Below, piece by piece: positions 19,830-30,169 of a stretch of 64,000 nucleotides of DNA (the first letter of the stretch is position 1; the number at the start of each line of letters is the position of its first letter). This DNA is from Mesostigma viride (Eukaryota; Streptophyta; Mesostigmatophyceae; Mesostigmatales; Mesostigmataceae), in assembly GCA_009746045.1 (NCBI GenBank), contig RPFO01000026.1:3226676-3290675 (forward strand). Reading direction: 5' to 3'. The notes under the pieces were generated by a model that worked only from the letters and a program-made list of their open reading frames with translations, ran no database searches and was not told the origin of the DNA. A program made the translations under genes and the position numbers.

Positions 19830-20163
19830 GTTACACTCTTGGTGAGAAATTTCTCACCATGTTGACTCATGGTTTTTCTCGTGTTATACTCTTGGTGAGA
19901 AACTTCTCACTTTTCTCACTTTTTCTCACTTTTTCTCACTTTTTCTCACCCATTCTCACCTTTTTTTCTCACTTTAGGGTTTTTTCTCACCCAAATCTCA
20001 CCAAAACCCCCTTTTTCTCACCAAAATCTCACCCTGGTGAGATTTTTTGCCTAGCGTTTGCGGAAAAAAATTGAGATTTTTCTCACTTTTCTCACCAAAA
20101 TTCTCAAAGGGGTGAGAAAATTGAGGGGTTTTGAGAATTTTCTCAGAAATTGAGTTCCTAGTG
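19830..20163 (+). mobile_element. CACTA element 3' terminus with subterminal repeats
   Basis: The element ends CTCAATTTCTGAG (inverted) and TAGTG at 20159-20163, so the minus strand begins CACTAGGAACTC. The preceding 330 bp are packed with TTTCTCACC/GGTGAGAAA motifs in both orientations, typical CACTA subterminal repeats. The next bases are CAT; with copia-2 sequence resuming directly, this marks an insertion into copia-2. The other CACTA end was not found. Confidence 0.7.
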
Positions 20164-20405
20164 CATGCTTAAAGACTCTTCCCCAGGCACGTCTGCCATG
20201 GGAGAATAATACTTCTTAATTCTATGACAGCTCACCCTGTGACGCTTCCCATTGATCGATATTGTGCTTGACCTCCACGGTCTTGCTGTTTTTGGTAAAT
20301 CCACGGATGGTAACTGGACCTAGCCAAGTTCCAACCTTACCAAAGCTGTTTTCCTTGTAGTAGAGAACTTGATCACCTTTTTGGAATACTGGCCTGGGAT
20401 GGTTT

Positions 20406-21779
20406 TTATCTTTTTCTGCATGCCAGTTTTGCTGAGGTTTGTGCACGTGCAGTGTTGTACAGTGCTATCACCTCTGGGGGATATACACCTGCCTGCAGGC
20501 CTGCTGGGATTACTTCACCCCACTTGGCATGCAAGACAGGTCTCATGTTTAGGGTTGTGCACATTTCATGACACCAGAGTGCCCTGTCACAATAGACCCC
20601 TGAAGTAGCATCCTTGGAAGGATTTTTGGCTAGTAGGGTTTTGACAGATCTGATGGTTCTTTCAATGACCCCCTGACCCTCATGATCTTCCAGCCCAGCA
20701 ATCTCTATTGCTTCACACCCTTTCAGGTCAGTCAGACAAGAAAATTGTTGATCAAGCAAAATTCTGTCAACTGGGTAGAATCTGGGTAAAGCAATCATGA
20801 GTGCAACACGTAGCTGCCCTGCAGACATGCCAGGTAGGGGTTCCATGACTGTGAACCTGGACCATGAATCTTTTAGGATCAGGTAGGGTTGGACATCTTT
20901 GTGATGTGCATCACATCCCCCACTATCATGCCTAGTGGTGGAAGGAGTTGCAGTATGCCATTTTTGAGGTTTGGGGCTATTGAACTGACATTCTTTACAG
21001 TGTTGTCTAGCCAGTTTTACTGCATTCCTGAGTGGTTTTCCCATGCTACTACCCCCCAGCCGTCTGGCCAGTTCCTCAGCCACTGTTTCATGACCCATGG
21101 CTAGGTGCAGCTGATGAGCAAGCTCCTTGATATCTATGGAGTTGTCAACAGTAGGGGTTAGTGCTTTTATGTGAGGTTCCAGGACAGGGTGTTGGGAGGA
21201 CAGTAAGGTTGCTGCCTCAAAATCAATTATGCCCTGGCTGCCATCCCCAATGGTAATGAGATCATCATCCTCAGAGTAAGCAAGGTGAGAGAACTCACAT
21301 TGTTTTTGGTAGCGAGTCCTGTTGCACCGGCTGCCTGGAGGTCCCAGGGGATGACGTGCGTGCCAGCAACCCGGGCAGAGATCCACGTCGGTGTGCAGGG
21401 AGTCGTTGTTGGGGCAGTGGTTCCTGTCATGCCCCCTCTGGAAGCACCTCAGGCACCGTATGCCAGGGTTTCCAGGTTGGTTGTTGTTGTTGTGGTTATG
21501 GCCCTGCTGGGACCGATTGTTGTTGTGGTTATGGCCCTGCTGGGGCCTGTTGTTGTTGTTGTTGTGGCCCTGCTGGGACCTGTTGTTGTTATTGCCCTGC
21601 TGGGACCTGTTGTTGTTATTGTTGTTGTTGTTGTTGTTGTTGGGGTTGCCATGCAGGGGCACACGGTGCCACGTGTTGCCACGCCCCTGAGAGCCACTGC
21701 CCCCTTGGTGGGAGGACTTGTGGGTCTTTGGTGCCCCCCCCTGGCTGGCCCCCCCCCTTGCGCTTGTGGCCTTGGACAC
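20406..21779 (-). CDS. copia-2 zinc knuckle and integrase
   Basis: Begins in Gly/Ser-rich sequence that belongs to the end of GAG, then an Asn/Gln tract encoded by (GTT)n on plus, then C-x2-C-x4-H-x4-C (CLRCFQRGHDRNHC) and a second Cys/His cluster (CPGCWHARH). The integrase zinc site follows (HLAMGHETVAEEL, then CKEC), then core residues: the first D is lost in a local frameshift (GDVMHI is intact in the 28437 copy), VDRILLDQQFSCL, and GQGVIERTIRSVK. No DSG/DTG protease motif lies between knuckle and integrase. Integrase-type C-terminal sequence (FTKNSKTVEVKHN) continues in another frame to 20222. Several single-base indels show it is decayed. Confidence 0.8.
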   Translation of the reverse strand: MSKATSARGGASQGGAPKTHKSSHQGGSGSQGRGNTWHRVPLHGNPNNNNNNNNNNNRSQQGNNNNRSQQGHNNNNNRPQQGHNHNNNRSQQGHNHNNNNQPGNPGIRCLRCFQRGHDRNHCPNNDSLHTDVDLCPGCWHARHPLGPPGSRCNRTRYQKQCEFSHLAYSEDDDLITIGDGSQGIIDFEAATLLSSQHPVLEPHIKALTPTVDNSIDIKELAHQLHLAMGHETVAEELARRLGGSSMGKPLRNAVKLARQHCKECQFNSPKPQKWHTATPSTTRHDSGGCDAHHKDVQPYLILKDSWSRFTVMEPLPGMSAGQLRVALMIALPRFYPVDRILLDQQFSCLTDLKGCEAIEIAGLEDHEGQGVIERTIRSVKTLLAKNPSKDATSGVYCDRALWCHEMCTTLNMRPVLHAKWGEVIPAGLQAGVYPPEVIALYNTARAQTSAKLACRKR

Positions 21780-24021
21780 CCTGGACCTTGGGGTCCTGGG
21801 CCTGGGGGTTGCCAGTACCCAGGGGGTCCACTGCCTCCTCGATATAGAGCATGGCAGCTCTGAAGTTATCCCAGAGGGACTTGAGGCCTGTAAGCAGGGT
21901 AGCCAGGACAGAGGGTTGCAAATTAGCTTTTGTTAGCCAGGTGTGGATGAGATACCTTGGTTGGAGCTTGAGAAGCTCAAGGTCTTTCTCTATCATTACC
22001 CTGTATGTTTTTGCATCCCCAGAGAGGTTATTCTTGTTCACCTTATATGCAGCAAGCCAGTTGAAACGTTCTACTGCTTCCATGTGGTTATTGGTAAGCA
22101 CTAGCTGTTTCAGATCAGTGATAAAGGTAGGCCACTGTTCAATGGCTGCTTCAGGTGTCAGGGTGCGTTCCTGATAGGTTTGAATCAATGCTCTAATTGC
22201 AGGAGATGATTGGTGAAAGGTGGATGAGGCCCTGAGAGCCTTAAACTGATGCCTAAGGTTTAGGCCTTCCATCCCATACTCCAGAGCAAAGACAAATTGT
22301 TTGGCTTGTTCAATGGTGTGTCCCTCAGGCAAACCAGCAATATTGATCTTGGATTCCTTTTTATGAGGGTTATACACACCTGTTGGAGGGGGGTTGGCCC
22401 TCAAGAAGACGTCGGTTGCCTGCTGGAGGCGAGCGGGGTCCAGGTTGATGGTCCCCCGCTCATACCTGGACATCAGGGCGCGCAGGCCCTCCACAGTTTG
22501 CAGCTGGTTAGCTGTTAACTGCTGGTCTTGCAGAGAGGCCAGCTGAGCCTGTAGAATGGCTAGCTGTTCTTGTATATCCCCCGCCCTTGGGGGGGCCTCA
22601 GCAGGTTGGGTGGGTGCCCTGGGCACCTCTGGACCTCCCCCCAGGGCCTCCTGGGGTCCTGGCACCCCCCCCTGGGTGGGGAGGGGGCCCCAACCCACAG
22701 GGCGAACCTGGGGTGGTGGGGGAGGGGGAGGGGGGGCCGTGGAGGCCCGGGGGGAGGCCGGGGGGGTTCGGGTGACCCCGCTAGGTCCAGCCCCAGCGGT
22801 GGAGGGGCGGGCAGGGGTGTCTGCCGCCGCTCTCCTCGCTGCCTCCTCCTTGAGGAGCCTTTTCATCTCCTTGCGAACCTCATGTTCTTTGAGGGCAGCC
22901 TGAAAGGCCGCCTCATCCGTAGGAATGTCAGGGAGGGGGTTTCCCATTATCAGAGCATCCCGGACAGGGCAGTCCGTGCTCTTTCCCTTCCTCGGGCCCA
23001 GGGCCAGCAGGCCCTCCTTGTACTGCAAGGGTTGGGGAGGAGAGGGTCCCTTGGTGGTTTCCAGCGGGGGGGCAGCTTCAGCTACCACCCCATGCTTAGC
23101 CAATATGGCCTCCGTTACCATTGATTGGGTCACGGACTCCATGGCTTTAAAATGGGCTGACCGCGCAAGCGCGGCCAGGTCTTGACCATTCGAGTATTCC
23201 ATCGGATAATCAGCATTGGTGAGAAGGTCGCGTAGCCGCTGAGTTGCCTCGCGGTACGCCGCCGCCATCGCCTGGTGGGTTGCCAGGCGACGGGCGGCCT
23301 CCTCCTCGTATTCCTGCCGCTTGGCGGCGAGCCGAAAAGCCGTCTCGCGACGGACTTCCCGGTCGCGCTGCCTCGCTCGGCGTTCCTCGTTGGCCACCAG
23401 CGCGGCCTGCTCCACCGCCAGGAGCGCTGGGGTGAGGGTTATCTCAGTCTCCCCGTCGGGAAGACTGGCAGTATCTGAGACCTCATCATCGGACATTTGT
23501 TGTCCTCCGATGGGCTCAACGGGTCTACGCACCACCCGCGCGAGCTTTAAGCTTTCCATCTCCTTCTTCTTTCGAAGAAGGGAAGAAGGTCGCCCAAGCT
23601 GAAGCTCGATGTGATTGTGCCCCTGAGCGAAGGGAACACGAAGATCAGACGTGGCGGGGCGAAACGTGATCGCCCCGTCCGGCGCCACAGAAGCCGTCTG
23701 ACGGGGCATGAGCTCCCGGCGAATAGTCGGCAACGGAGGGCCGAACTGGGGAGCCTCAGTGGGGTTGACCGCCGAGGGCTCCGCAGCCATGGCTGCTCCA
23801 GCCGTGGTTTCGGCTGTTGCAGCCGCCGGAGTCGAGGGTAAGCCGGTCCCCCGGGGGGGAGCCGTCTCGTCCTCCAGCTTCTCAGGGGAGGGGGGTAGGT
23901 CGGTCGGCCTTGCGGCCGCCGTCCCCTCCTCCTGGCAGACATTGTTGTTCTTTTTGTTTTTCTTCTTTTTCTTTGAAATGGCCGCATCTCCAGCCGGCTT
24001 CTTATTGTTGTCTTTGGGCAT
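21616..24021 (-). CDS. copia-2 GAG
   Basis: 801-codon frame starting at ATG 24021, about 100 bases inside the LTR. N terminus is Lys/Asn-rich. Residues about 230-320 are a long Arg/Glu/Ala coiled-coil-like helix (REVRRETAFRLAAKRQEYEE). A Pro-rich middle follows, then the gag core at about residues 560-740 (QATDVFLRANPPPTG, INIAGLPEGHTIEQAKQF, WLTKANLQPSVLATLLTGL). It ends in a Gln run where CAA repeats meet TAA. The zinc knuckle lies in the overlapping frame 20406-21779; the switch most likely lies at the nine-base C/G run around 21741-21752. GAG and knuckle are therefore one protein broken by a homopolymer indel, or joined by frameshifting. Confidence 0.85.
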   Translation of the reverse strand: MPKDNNKKPAGDAAISKKKKKNKKNNNVCQEEGTAAARPTDLPPSPEKLEDETAPPRGTGLPSTPAAATAETTAGAAMAAEPSAVNPTEAPQFGPPLPTIRRELMPRQTASVAPDGAITFRPATSDLRVPFAQGHNHIELQLGRPSSLLRKKKEMESLKLARVVRRPVEPIGGQQMSDDEVSDTASLPDGETEITLTPALLAVEQAALVANEERRARQRDREVRRETAFRLAAKRQEYEEEAARRLATHQAMAAAYREATQRLRDLLTNADYPMEYSNGQDLAALARSAHFKAMESVTQSMVTEAILAKHGVVAEAAPPLETTKGPSPPQPLQYKEGLLALGPRKGKSTDCPVRDALIMGNPLPDIPTDEAAFQAALKEHEVRKEMKRLLKEEAARRAAADTPARPSTAGAGPSGVTRTPPASPRASTAPPPPPPPPQVRPVGWGPLPTQGGVPGPQEALGGGPEVPRAPTQPAEAPPRAGDIQEQLAILQAQLASLQDQQLTANQLQTVEGLRALMSRYERGTINLDPARLQQATDVFLRANPPPTGVYNPHKKESKINIAGLPEGHTIEQAKQFVFALEYGMEGLNLRHQFKALRASSTFHQSSPAIRALIQTYQERTLTPEAAIEQWPTFITDLKQLVLTNNHMEAVERFNWLAAYKVNKNNLSGDAKTYRVMIEKDLELLKLQPRYLIHTWLTKANLQPSVLATLLTGLKSLWDNFRAAMLYIEEAVDPLGTGNPQAQDPKVQGVQGHKRKGGGQPGGGTKDPQVLPPRGQWLSGAWQHVAPCAPAWQPQQQQQQQQ

Positions 24022-24123
24022 CCGCCGATCCTGCCCGTCATCATCGTCGTTAAAGTTATAAGCTTCTTTGCGACATTCTTGTTAATGATAGCCATTGGTA
24101 GCAGATAAAATTCAAGTTAGAAT

Positions 24124-24599
24124 ACGAGCGACCGACTTGGTACAATGCTTGAGAACACAGAGTGCTGAGATCGAGCAATGAATTGCTTGGTTCATTAGAA
24201 AATAGGTTTACCCTTTATCAACGTTCCTCTCACTGGCTGCGCCGCCAGTGACCGTTGGGTGCAGACCGTTGGCCCGAGGCCGCACGATGACAGGTAGCAG
24301 TCTAGTCACTGCATCGTGTGATCACAGATCAATGCACGCTGCAGTACGGTCCCTATCTAGGATACTCTAGTACCGTCCAATGACAGGACACTACGTATAC
24401 TGGGTACTGACATCTGTCACGTACCCCAGTACCCAAAGTACCTATCTAGGGAAACGTATGCGACTCGACTAGCATTCCTATCTGCATAGCCCACGTGGTA
24501 TTTATATTCACATACCAACGTAGGTTTACAAGGCTTATTCATACGTTGTATTCACAATGCCTTTGAGACTTAGTCTACAGCAAAGCATGGAGACTAACT
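24124..24599 (-). repeat. copia-2 5' LTR
   Basis: 476 bp, reverse complement of 34373-34849. On the element strand it starts AGTTAGTCTCCATGC and ends GTCGCTCGT. The usual TG...CA termini are not evident. Just inside lies TCTAACTTGAATTTTATC, where a primer-binding site would be; a near match (TCTAACTTGGATTAGA) precedes the gag of the adjoining third element. Confidence 0.85.
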
Positions 24600-25734
24600 G
24601 GTGTGCCGTGGGGGGGCGGCTGGCGCTTGCCCTCCGCCCGCCTGGGGGTCGCTGTCGCTGTCGCTGTCGCTGCTGCTGTCGCTGTCGCTGTCGCTGCCAC
24701 CACTGGAGAAGACGGGGCGCCCACCGGTGCTGCAGTCTATATTGGATGCCGCGGCCGGTAGGGTCGCTGCCGACGCCGGTGGCGACACAGTTGCAGCCAC
24801 CTGCTGCGACGCAGTCGATGTCGCTGCCGAACCAGGGGATGCCGTCGCAGGTCCCCAGCCGACTGGCACGACAGGTGGCATCCTTGGCATCTCCTCGGCC
24901 GGCCTAGGTGGCTTGGCCACCACCGTGGCCGCTGCCACCTGGCGAGCCTCCGAATACATGTCGAGAGCAGTTACACCTTGTCTCACGGCCAAGTAATACA
25001 GCCGGATCAGAATCGCAACCTGGACATGCGAAAAGCGGCAATGGAATCATGTCCTCCGGGAGCTCTGACGCCACCGCCTGAACCGCGAACTTGGTCAGGA
25101 CGAAGCCGCCAGGGAGGGTACTCTGCTGGCGAAGACGCCAGCCGTCGAAAGGCAAAAAGTTTGGTACATTACGCACCGGGATCTTAAAGGGGAGCTGGCC
25201 CCAACCGTCAACATAGACCTCACCTGCGTCCTGGGACGCAGGGGTCGGGTTCGCGCCGAGGCTCATGCCTGCCAGCGCCCTCCCGACAGAGGTGTTGCCA
25301 GACGATGACCTCGTCTGGCCGGAGGTCACCTCTCTCCTAGGAGAGGGTGAAGCCTCCCCCTCCTCCGAAGAGGAGGAATCCTCTTCCACCTGTCGCCCTG
25401 GGGCGGGTGGCATGAGGTGCGGGGCAACCTCGGACTCGTTGCGAGTCCCGGTGCCCCTGTTTCCCTGGTGGGGGGCAGACGCCTCGGCATCGACAGCTTC
25501 ACGCTGCCGGCGAGGGGTGTCTGCCACCACCATGCGGTAGGTGACATTTTCGTCACGCTCACGCGGTGGGGAACTGCGAGGAGAAATTCTCCTCTGAGCC
25601 GCCGTGAAAGGCAGTCTCGTGGTGATGGGGGGCTCCCGGTTAGCGGGAGGCCGACCCCGACCGTTTCCTGCCCCTCCCCGCTGAAGGGTGGGGCGGACAT
25701 TGTTGTTCTTAGCATCCGAGTTCTTCGGCGCCAT
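24594..25734 (-). CDS. GAG-like protein of the third LTR element, frameshifted
   Basis: Starts MAPKNSDAKNNN, similar in style to the copia-2 GAG start (MPKDNNKKP). It is Arg/Pro-rich, then has an acidic SSSSEEGEASPS stretch. A globular region follows (VPNFLPFDGW, PGGFVLTKFAVQAVASELP). The frame runs to 24904, but sensible sequence switches near 25010 to another frame (VQVAILIRLYYLAVRQGVTA, DMYSEARQ), ending in a Ser-Asp repeat and stop at 24594. One indel is implied. No zinc knuckle is reached. Assigned to GAG by context, not by a recognised domain. Confidence 0.5.
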
Positions 25735-26257
25735 TTCTAATCCAAGTTAGATATAGATGTACGTCGGAGACGTTGGGGACTCAGTGTGACAATGTGAGGG
25801 ATGCAGCATGCAACGCCAGGGATCGGGCGTTCCTTGTCATTATTCACTCCATATGTGGGCACACATTATATGTCGTGGACACATCACTCACACGAGATCC
25901 CTAGGACAACTGGACTACGCTCAATTGTCCGCCACGTGTCCAGGCTCTAGAGGCTTCTAGACCTGGAGCAACGTTACTACGCACAACGGCCACTGGGCTA
26001 GTTGCTAGCTACGTAACTTGCGTACACGTGTGTGCGTCGCGCCACAACCGGCGCTCGGCACTGTTATTCAGTCTCCGCCAGAATAACTCCAGTCACATTG
26101 TATGTTCCCCTTGTGTGGCTCCGGCCACAAGTCAGCCTCGAGGTATCTCAGCTAACTGGCACTGTTATTCAGTCTCCGCCAGAATAACTCCGGTCACATT
26201 GTATGTTCCCCCTGTGTGGCTCCGGCCACAAGTCAGCCTCGAGGTATCTCAGCTAAC
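24600..26257 (-). mobile_element. Third LTR retroelement, 5' part
   Basis: The minus strand reads a putative LTR/leader (about 26257-25740), a primer-binding-like TCTAACTTGGATTAGA, then a GAG-like frame from 25734. It stops at 24600, where the copia-2 LTR starts, suggesting copia-2 inserted into it or recombined with it. Confidence 0.5.
26060..26255. repeat. Two tandem ~98-bp units
   Basis: GGCACTGTTATTCAGTCTCC through GGTATCTCAGCTAACT occurs twice in direct succession (start 26060 and 26158), with two or three base differences. Confidence 0.9.
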
Positions 26258-26825
<568 letters not shown>

Positions 26826-26835
26826 GGTTTACGGT

Positions 26836-27231
26836 GTGACGAGCTATGGATGCCGAGAATGCTCATAACTTGTACATCCGGGCATGAAATTTGGTCGGGT
26901 AAATTGCAGTAGACACGCCTTTTGATGACGAACACGATGATATAATGTGCGGCCGCCATCTCCCAAGATTTAGCGCGATATCATAAAACGCAGCACAGGC
27001 ATGCAGGGTTCGTATTTGCCGGAAACTAGCCATGGCGGAATCACCGTCAGCCGCCTCCCATTCCCCCGCCGATGGGGAGGACTCAGCGCCTCACACCATT
27101 ACGCAACTAGTCGACGCTGTGGACACCATTGCGACACAGCCACCGGCCAACGCGGCAGCCATTACCGCCTCCTCCAAGCGGCTTAAAGAATGCATGACCG
27201 CTAAAGACGGCTTAAAGAATGCATGACCGCT
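26836..27231 (+). mobile_element. LINE-like 5' UTR and ORF1 start fragment
   Basis: GCTCATAACTT...GATATAAT at about 26870-26943 aligns over some 86 bp with 44817-44900, the 5' UTR of the LINE with intact ORF1. It is followed by a short frame, 27032-27226 (MAESPSAASHSPADGEDSAP, then an Ala/Thr-rich helix), at the place of ORF1. A 25-bp tandem duplication (GGCTTAAAGAATGCATGACC) ends it. No further ORF1 domain is present. Confidence 0.5.
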
Positions 27232-27287
27232 ATATACCGCAAAACGAAAGTCCGCAGCAGGCAGCCTGTCATGATTTCAAAAATACT

Positions 27288-27768
27288 TCGCCCTGTACCT
27301 GCTTTCTGGTGCCCTTGAATACATGGGTCGCCATCCCAGCTTGCTGCTTAGTTGTCATGGCCTTCATTTGCCCACTTAAAACGGCATGGTCCACTTCGTC
27401 AAGATCAAGGTCAACTTCCAATCTGCATGGCCATGTCGCGTGCTAGAAGGGCCCTGTCCTCAGCATCCCGCTGTTCATCTTCTTCCCCATCAGAGTGGGC
27501 TTCTTTGTCATTAGCAGCCCTCTTGTCAATTCCTTTCGCGCTATCAAGCTGATTGCCCAGGTCATCCGGAGCGACTTAATTTCGGCTCCTTCGTATCGCC
27601 GCAGCATTCCTTGCACAGAATTTTCTGTCCAAAACCTTCTTCTCCCACGCCGACGCCACAAAAAACATGCATCCACTTGCCGCATGTGCACTTGTGGACT
27701 GAGCCAGTCATGTTTCCGCAACCACCCCCGCATAATTGCATGGTTTCGGTGCCCATTGTGGCAGCCAT
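27288..27768 (-). pseudogene. Cys/His-rich zinc-finger protein fragment
   Basis: ATG at 27768 opens MAATMGTETMQLCGGGCGNM. Cys/His spacing continues as HKCTCGKWMHVFCG and, after GEEGFGQKI, LCKECCGD: C-x3-C, C-x-C, H-x2-C, C-x2-C, a PHD-like cross-brace order. The frame stops after about 68 codons, but sensible acidic sequence continues in shifted frames (DDLGNQLDSAKGIDKRAAND, then DLDEVDHAVLSGQMKAMTTK) to a stop at 27288. At least two indels or small introns are implied. The leader (27780-28230) is repeated at 36490-36930. Probably part of a mobile element; superfamily unknown. Confidence 0.45.
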
Positions 27769-28235
27769 TTCCGCTTGTTCTCACCCACCGAGCTCACCTT
27801 AAAACGTGTTCAACAGTTGCTTTCACCTGTTTGAATTCGAAGTGCAGTGCAGTCCGTTAAACCCAAAATGCTGAGCACGCATAAATGCCTCGCTACAACG
27901 GTAGTTGCGACTGATGCGCGGCTGTTCAGAAAGGACGGCGAATCCAAAAGTGCCTAGGCAAATCTAAAAATGCCTAGGCATTTTTATTGCGACCAATTCG
28001 TTGCTGTTCAGACTCTAGTTCACGGAAAAAATGCCTAGGCTTTTTTAGATTTGAGATCTAGTCCTGCCTAGGCTTTTTTAGATTTGAGATCTAGTCCTGC
28101 CTAGGCGAATCCAAAAGTGCCTAGGCATTTTTCGATTTGCCGTAGTTCCTGAACAAGCCGCGCGTTGCGCGCCGAAAGTTTGCTCACTTGAATCCTTGTC
28201 CAACTGAGCAAACTTGCGGCCACCAACTCCTGACT
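27769..28235 (-). repeat. Leader of zinc-finger fragment, with GCCTAGGC motifs
   Basis: Upstream region of the zinc-finger fragment, shared with 36490-36930. Contains several AAATGCCTAGGCATTTTT-like palindromes, spaced 30-60 bp, that could act as binding sites. It ends at CCAACTCCTG, the same place in both copies, which marks an element boundary. Confidence 0.6.
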
Positions 28236-28238
28236 GGC

Positions 28239-29155
28239 TTGCTCACCAGCTGCACTTAGCCATGGGTCATGAAACAGTGGCTGAGGATCTGGCCAAACGC
28301 CTGGGGGGTAGTAGCATGGAAAAAACACTCAGGAATGCAGTAAAACTGGCTAGACAACACTGTCAAGAATGTCAGTTTAACAGCCCCAAACCTCAAAAAT
28401 GGCATACTGCAACTCCTTCCACCACTATAGGCATGCATGATAGTGGGGGATGTAATGCACATCAACAAGGATGTCCAACCCTACCTGATCCTACTAAAAG
28501 ACTCATGGTCCAGGTTCACAGTCATGGAACCACTACCTGGCATGTCAGCAGGGCAACTGCGTGTTGCACTCATGATTCATGCTTTACCCAGATTCTATCC
28601 AGTTGACAGAATTTTGCTTGATCAACAATTTTCTTGTCTGACTGACCTGAAAGGGTGTGAAGCGATAGAGATTGCTGGGCTGGAAGATCATGAAGGTCAG
28701 GGGGTCATTAATTGAAAGAACCATCAGATCTGTCAAATCCCTACTAGCTAAAAGTCCCTCCAAGGATGCTACTTCAGGGGTCTATTGTGACAGGGCACTC
28801 TGGTGTCATGAAATGTCCACAACCCTAAACATGAGACCTGTCCTGCACATGCCAAGTGGGGTGAGGTAATCCCAGCAGGACTGCAGGCAGGCGTATATCC
28901 CCCAGAGGTGATAGCACCGACTGTACAACACTGCACGTGCACAAACCTCAGCAAAACTGGCAGAAAAAGATAAAACCCATCCCAGGCCAGTATTCCAAAA
29001 AGGTGATCACGTCCTCTATTACAAGGAAAACAGCTTTGGTTGGAACTTGGCTAGGTCCATGCAGTTACCATCCGTGGATTTACCAAAAATGGCAAGACAG
29101 TGGATGTCAAGCACAATATCAATGGAAAGCGTCACAGGGTGAGCTGTCATAGAAG
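28239..29155 (+). pseudogene. copia-2 integrase (decayed copy)
   Basis: Reads through several frames: HLAMGHETVAEDLAKRLGG and CQEC (zinc site), GDVMHINKDVQPYLI (first Asp), ILLDQQFSCLTDLKG (second Asp), then GQGVI followed by ERTIRSVKSLLAK (Glu), split by a one-base insertion at about 28710. It ends at GELS with a stop near 29152. Confidence 0.8.
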
Positions 29156-29559
29156 ATTAAGAAGCATTATTCTCCCATGGCAGACGTGCCTGGGGAAGAG
29201 TCTTTAAGCATGGACTCACCGCTACTTCTATCTGGCAACTCCAGCATGACCAGCAGTACCAATGAGCCACCTTCCACTGCTGTTGACAGCACCACAGCAC
29301 CCTCTGCATGTGAACCCTTCCACCCTCCGTGAAGCCGGCCGGGCCCACTTCACAACCTAGCTGGGGATTGCTTAACCAGGCATGAGGTAGCTGGTCTAGA
29401 AGCATATCAGACCCAAGGCAACAACCCGTCTGCCAAGCCTCCCGCTCGATCTGAGGTCACGATCAATTGGCAGTCGCCTTGCAAGCATTACACAGGTCAC
29501 ATAAGCAACAAGCTGCTGTGGCCGAAGGGCTGGCAAAAGTCTCAGCTGTGTGCACTAGT

Positions 29560-29860
29560 CAGGACCCCTGGACTCTGGCAATAGACACTCAGGCACAGGT
29601 CACATGTGATCAGTGCAGAAGCCATCCCTGGTCTTGAGATTGCAGTCTGTTGCTCATTGCACCTTCTCCTTGGGCACGGGTGCAGGATTTCTCAGGCCAA
29701 AGCTCACTGGATGTAGTGGGACAAGTGTTGCTCCCTATACTTGGTATTCAGACGCCCTTCCAGGTGGTGGAAGGGTACTCTGGTAACACCTTGTTGGGGG
29801 AACCTTTTGTATCCTATCCTAGCTGGGGTGCTTATCTCAGCTAATGAGCTCAGTATCACA
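29560..29860 (+). pseudogene. copia-2 retropepsin-like domain
   Basis: LAIDTQAQVTCD at about 29575-29610 corresponds to the DTG active-site strand, and after one or two frameshifts FSGQSSLDVVGQVLLPILGI, TPFQVVEGYSG and TLLGEPFV follow (29680-29815). This matches the copia-1 domain (VDTNSQV, VPILGVPTTFCVVEGYQG, AILGQNF) and has the same location, between integrase and RT. Confidence 0.7.
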
Positions 29861-30169
29861 GGGGTGCCTGCAGTTCCTCTGAACCACTTTAAAATCCCTC
29901 TCTCCAGTATTGTCCCTGGTATGGATGCTGTCATCAAAGCATGCAGTAAACACTCAATATGCACCACTGAGGGGAGATCCCTGATGTGGACAATTAGTTA
30001 GTGCAAGGCATGCAGAATGTGTCAGAGAATGACCGTCAGAGAAAACCGATTCCTCCATCCCTCAGCCTTTGGGCTGGGTAAGTGGGACATAGCCATGCAC
30101 TCACCCCAACAAATCTCCCACGTCATACAAGAATGCAAAACATAAAAAGAAGGGTTCACCAAGTGGCTG

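Larger units (their letters stand above)
20164..24599 (-). mobile_element. copia-2, 5' half: LTR, GAG and integrase
   Basis: Minus-strand Copia-like element. Order from its 5' end: LTR (24599-24124), short leader, GAG (24021 onward), zinc knuckle, integrase, then abrupt end at 20164 where the CACTA terminus begins. The sequence up to that junction (CTTTAAGCATG) matches the plus-strand copy at 29128-29214, which continues into protease-like, RT and RNase H sequence. The missing 3' half is not found next to the CACTA element. Confidence 0.85.

Noticed and set aside
21285-21863. Val-rich plus-strand frames opposite copia-2 GAG
   Set aside because: Shadow of the Asn/Gln tract on the coding strand.
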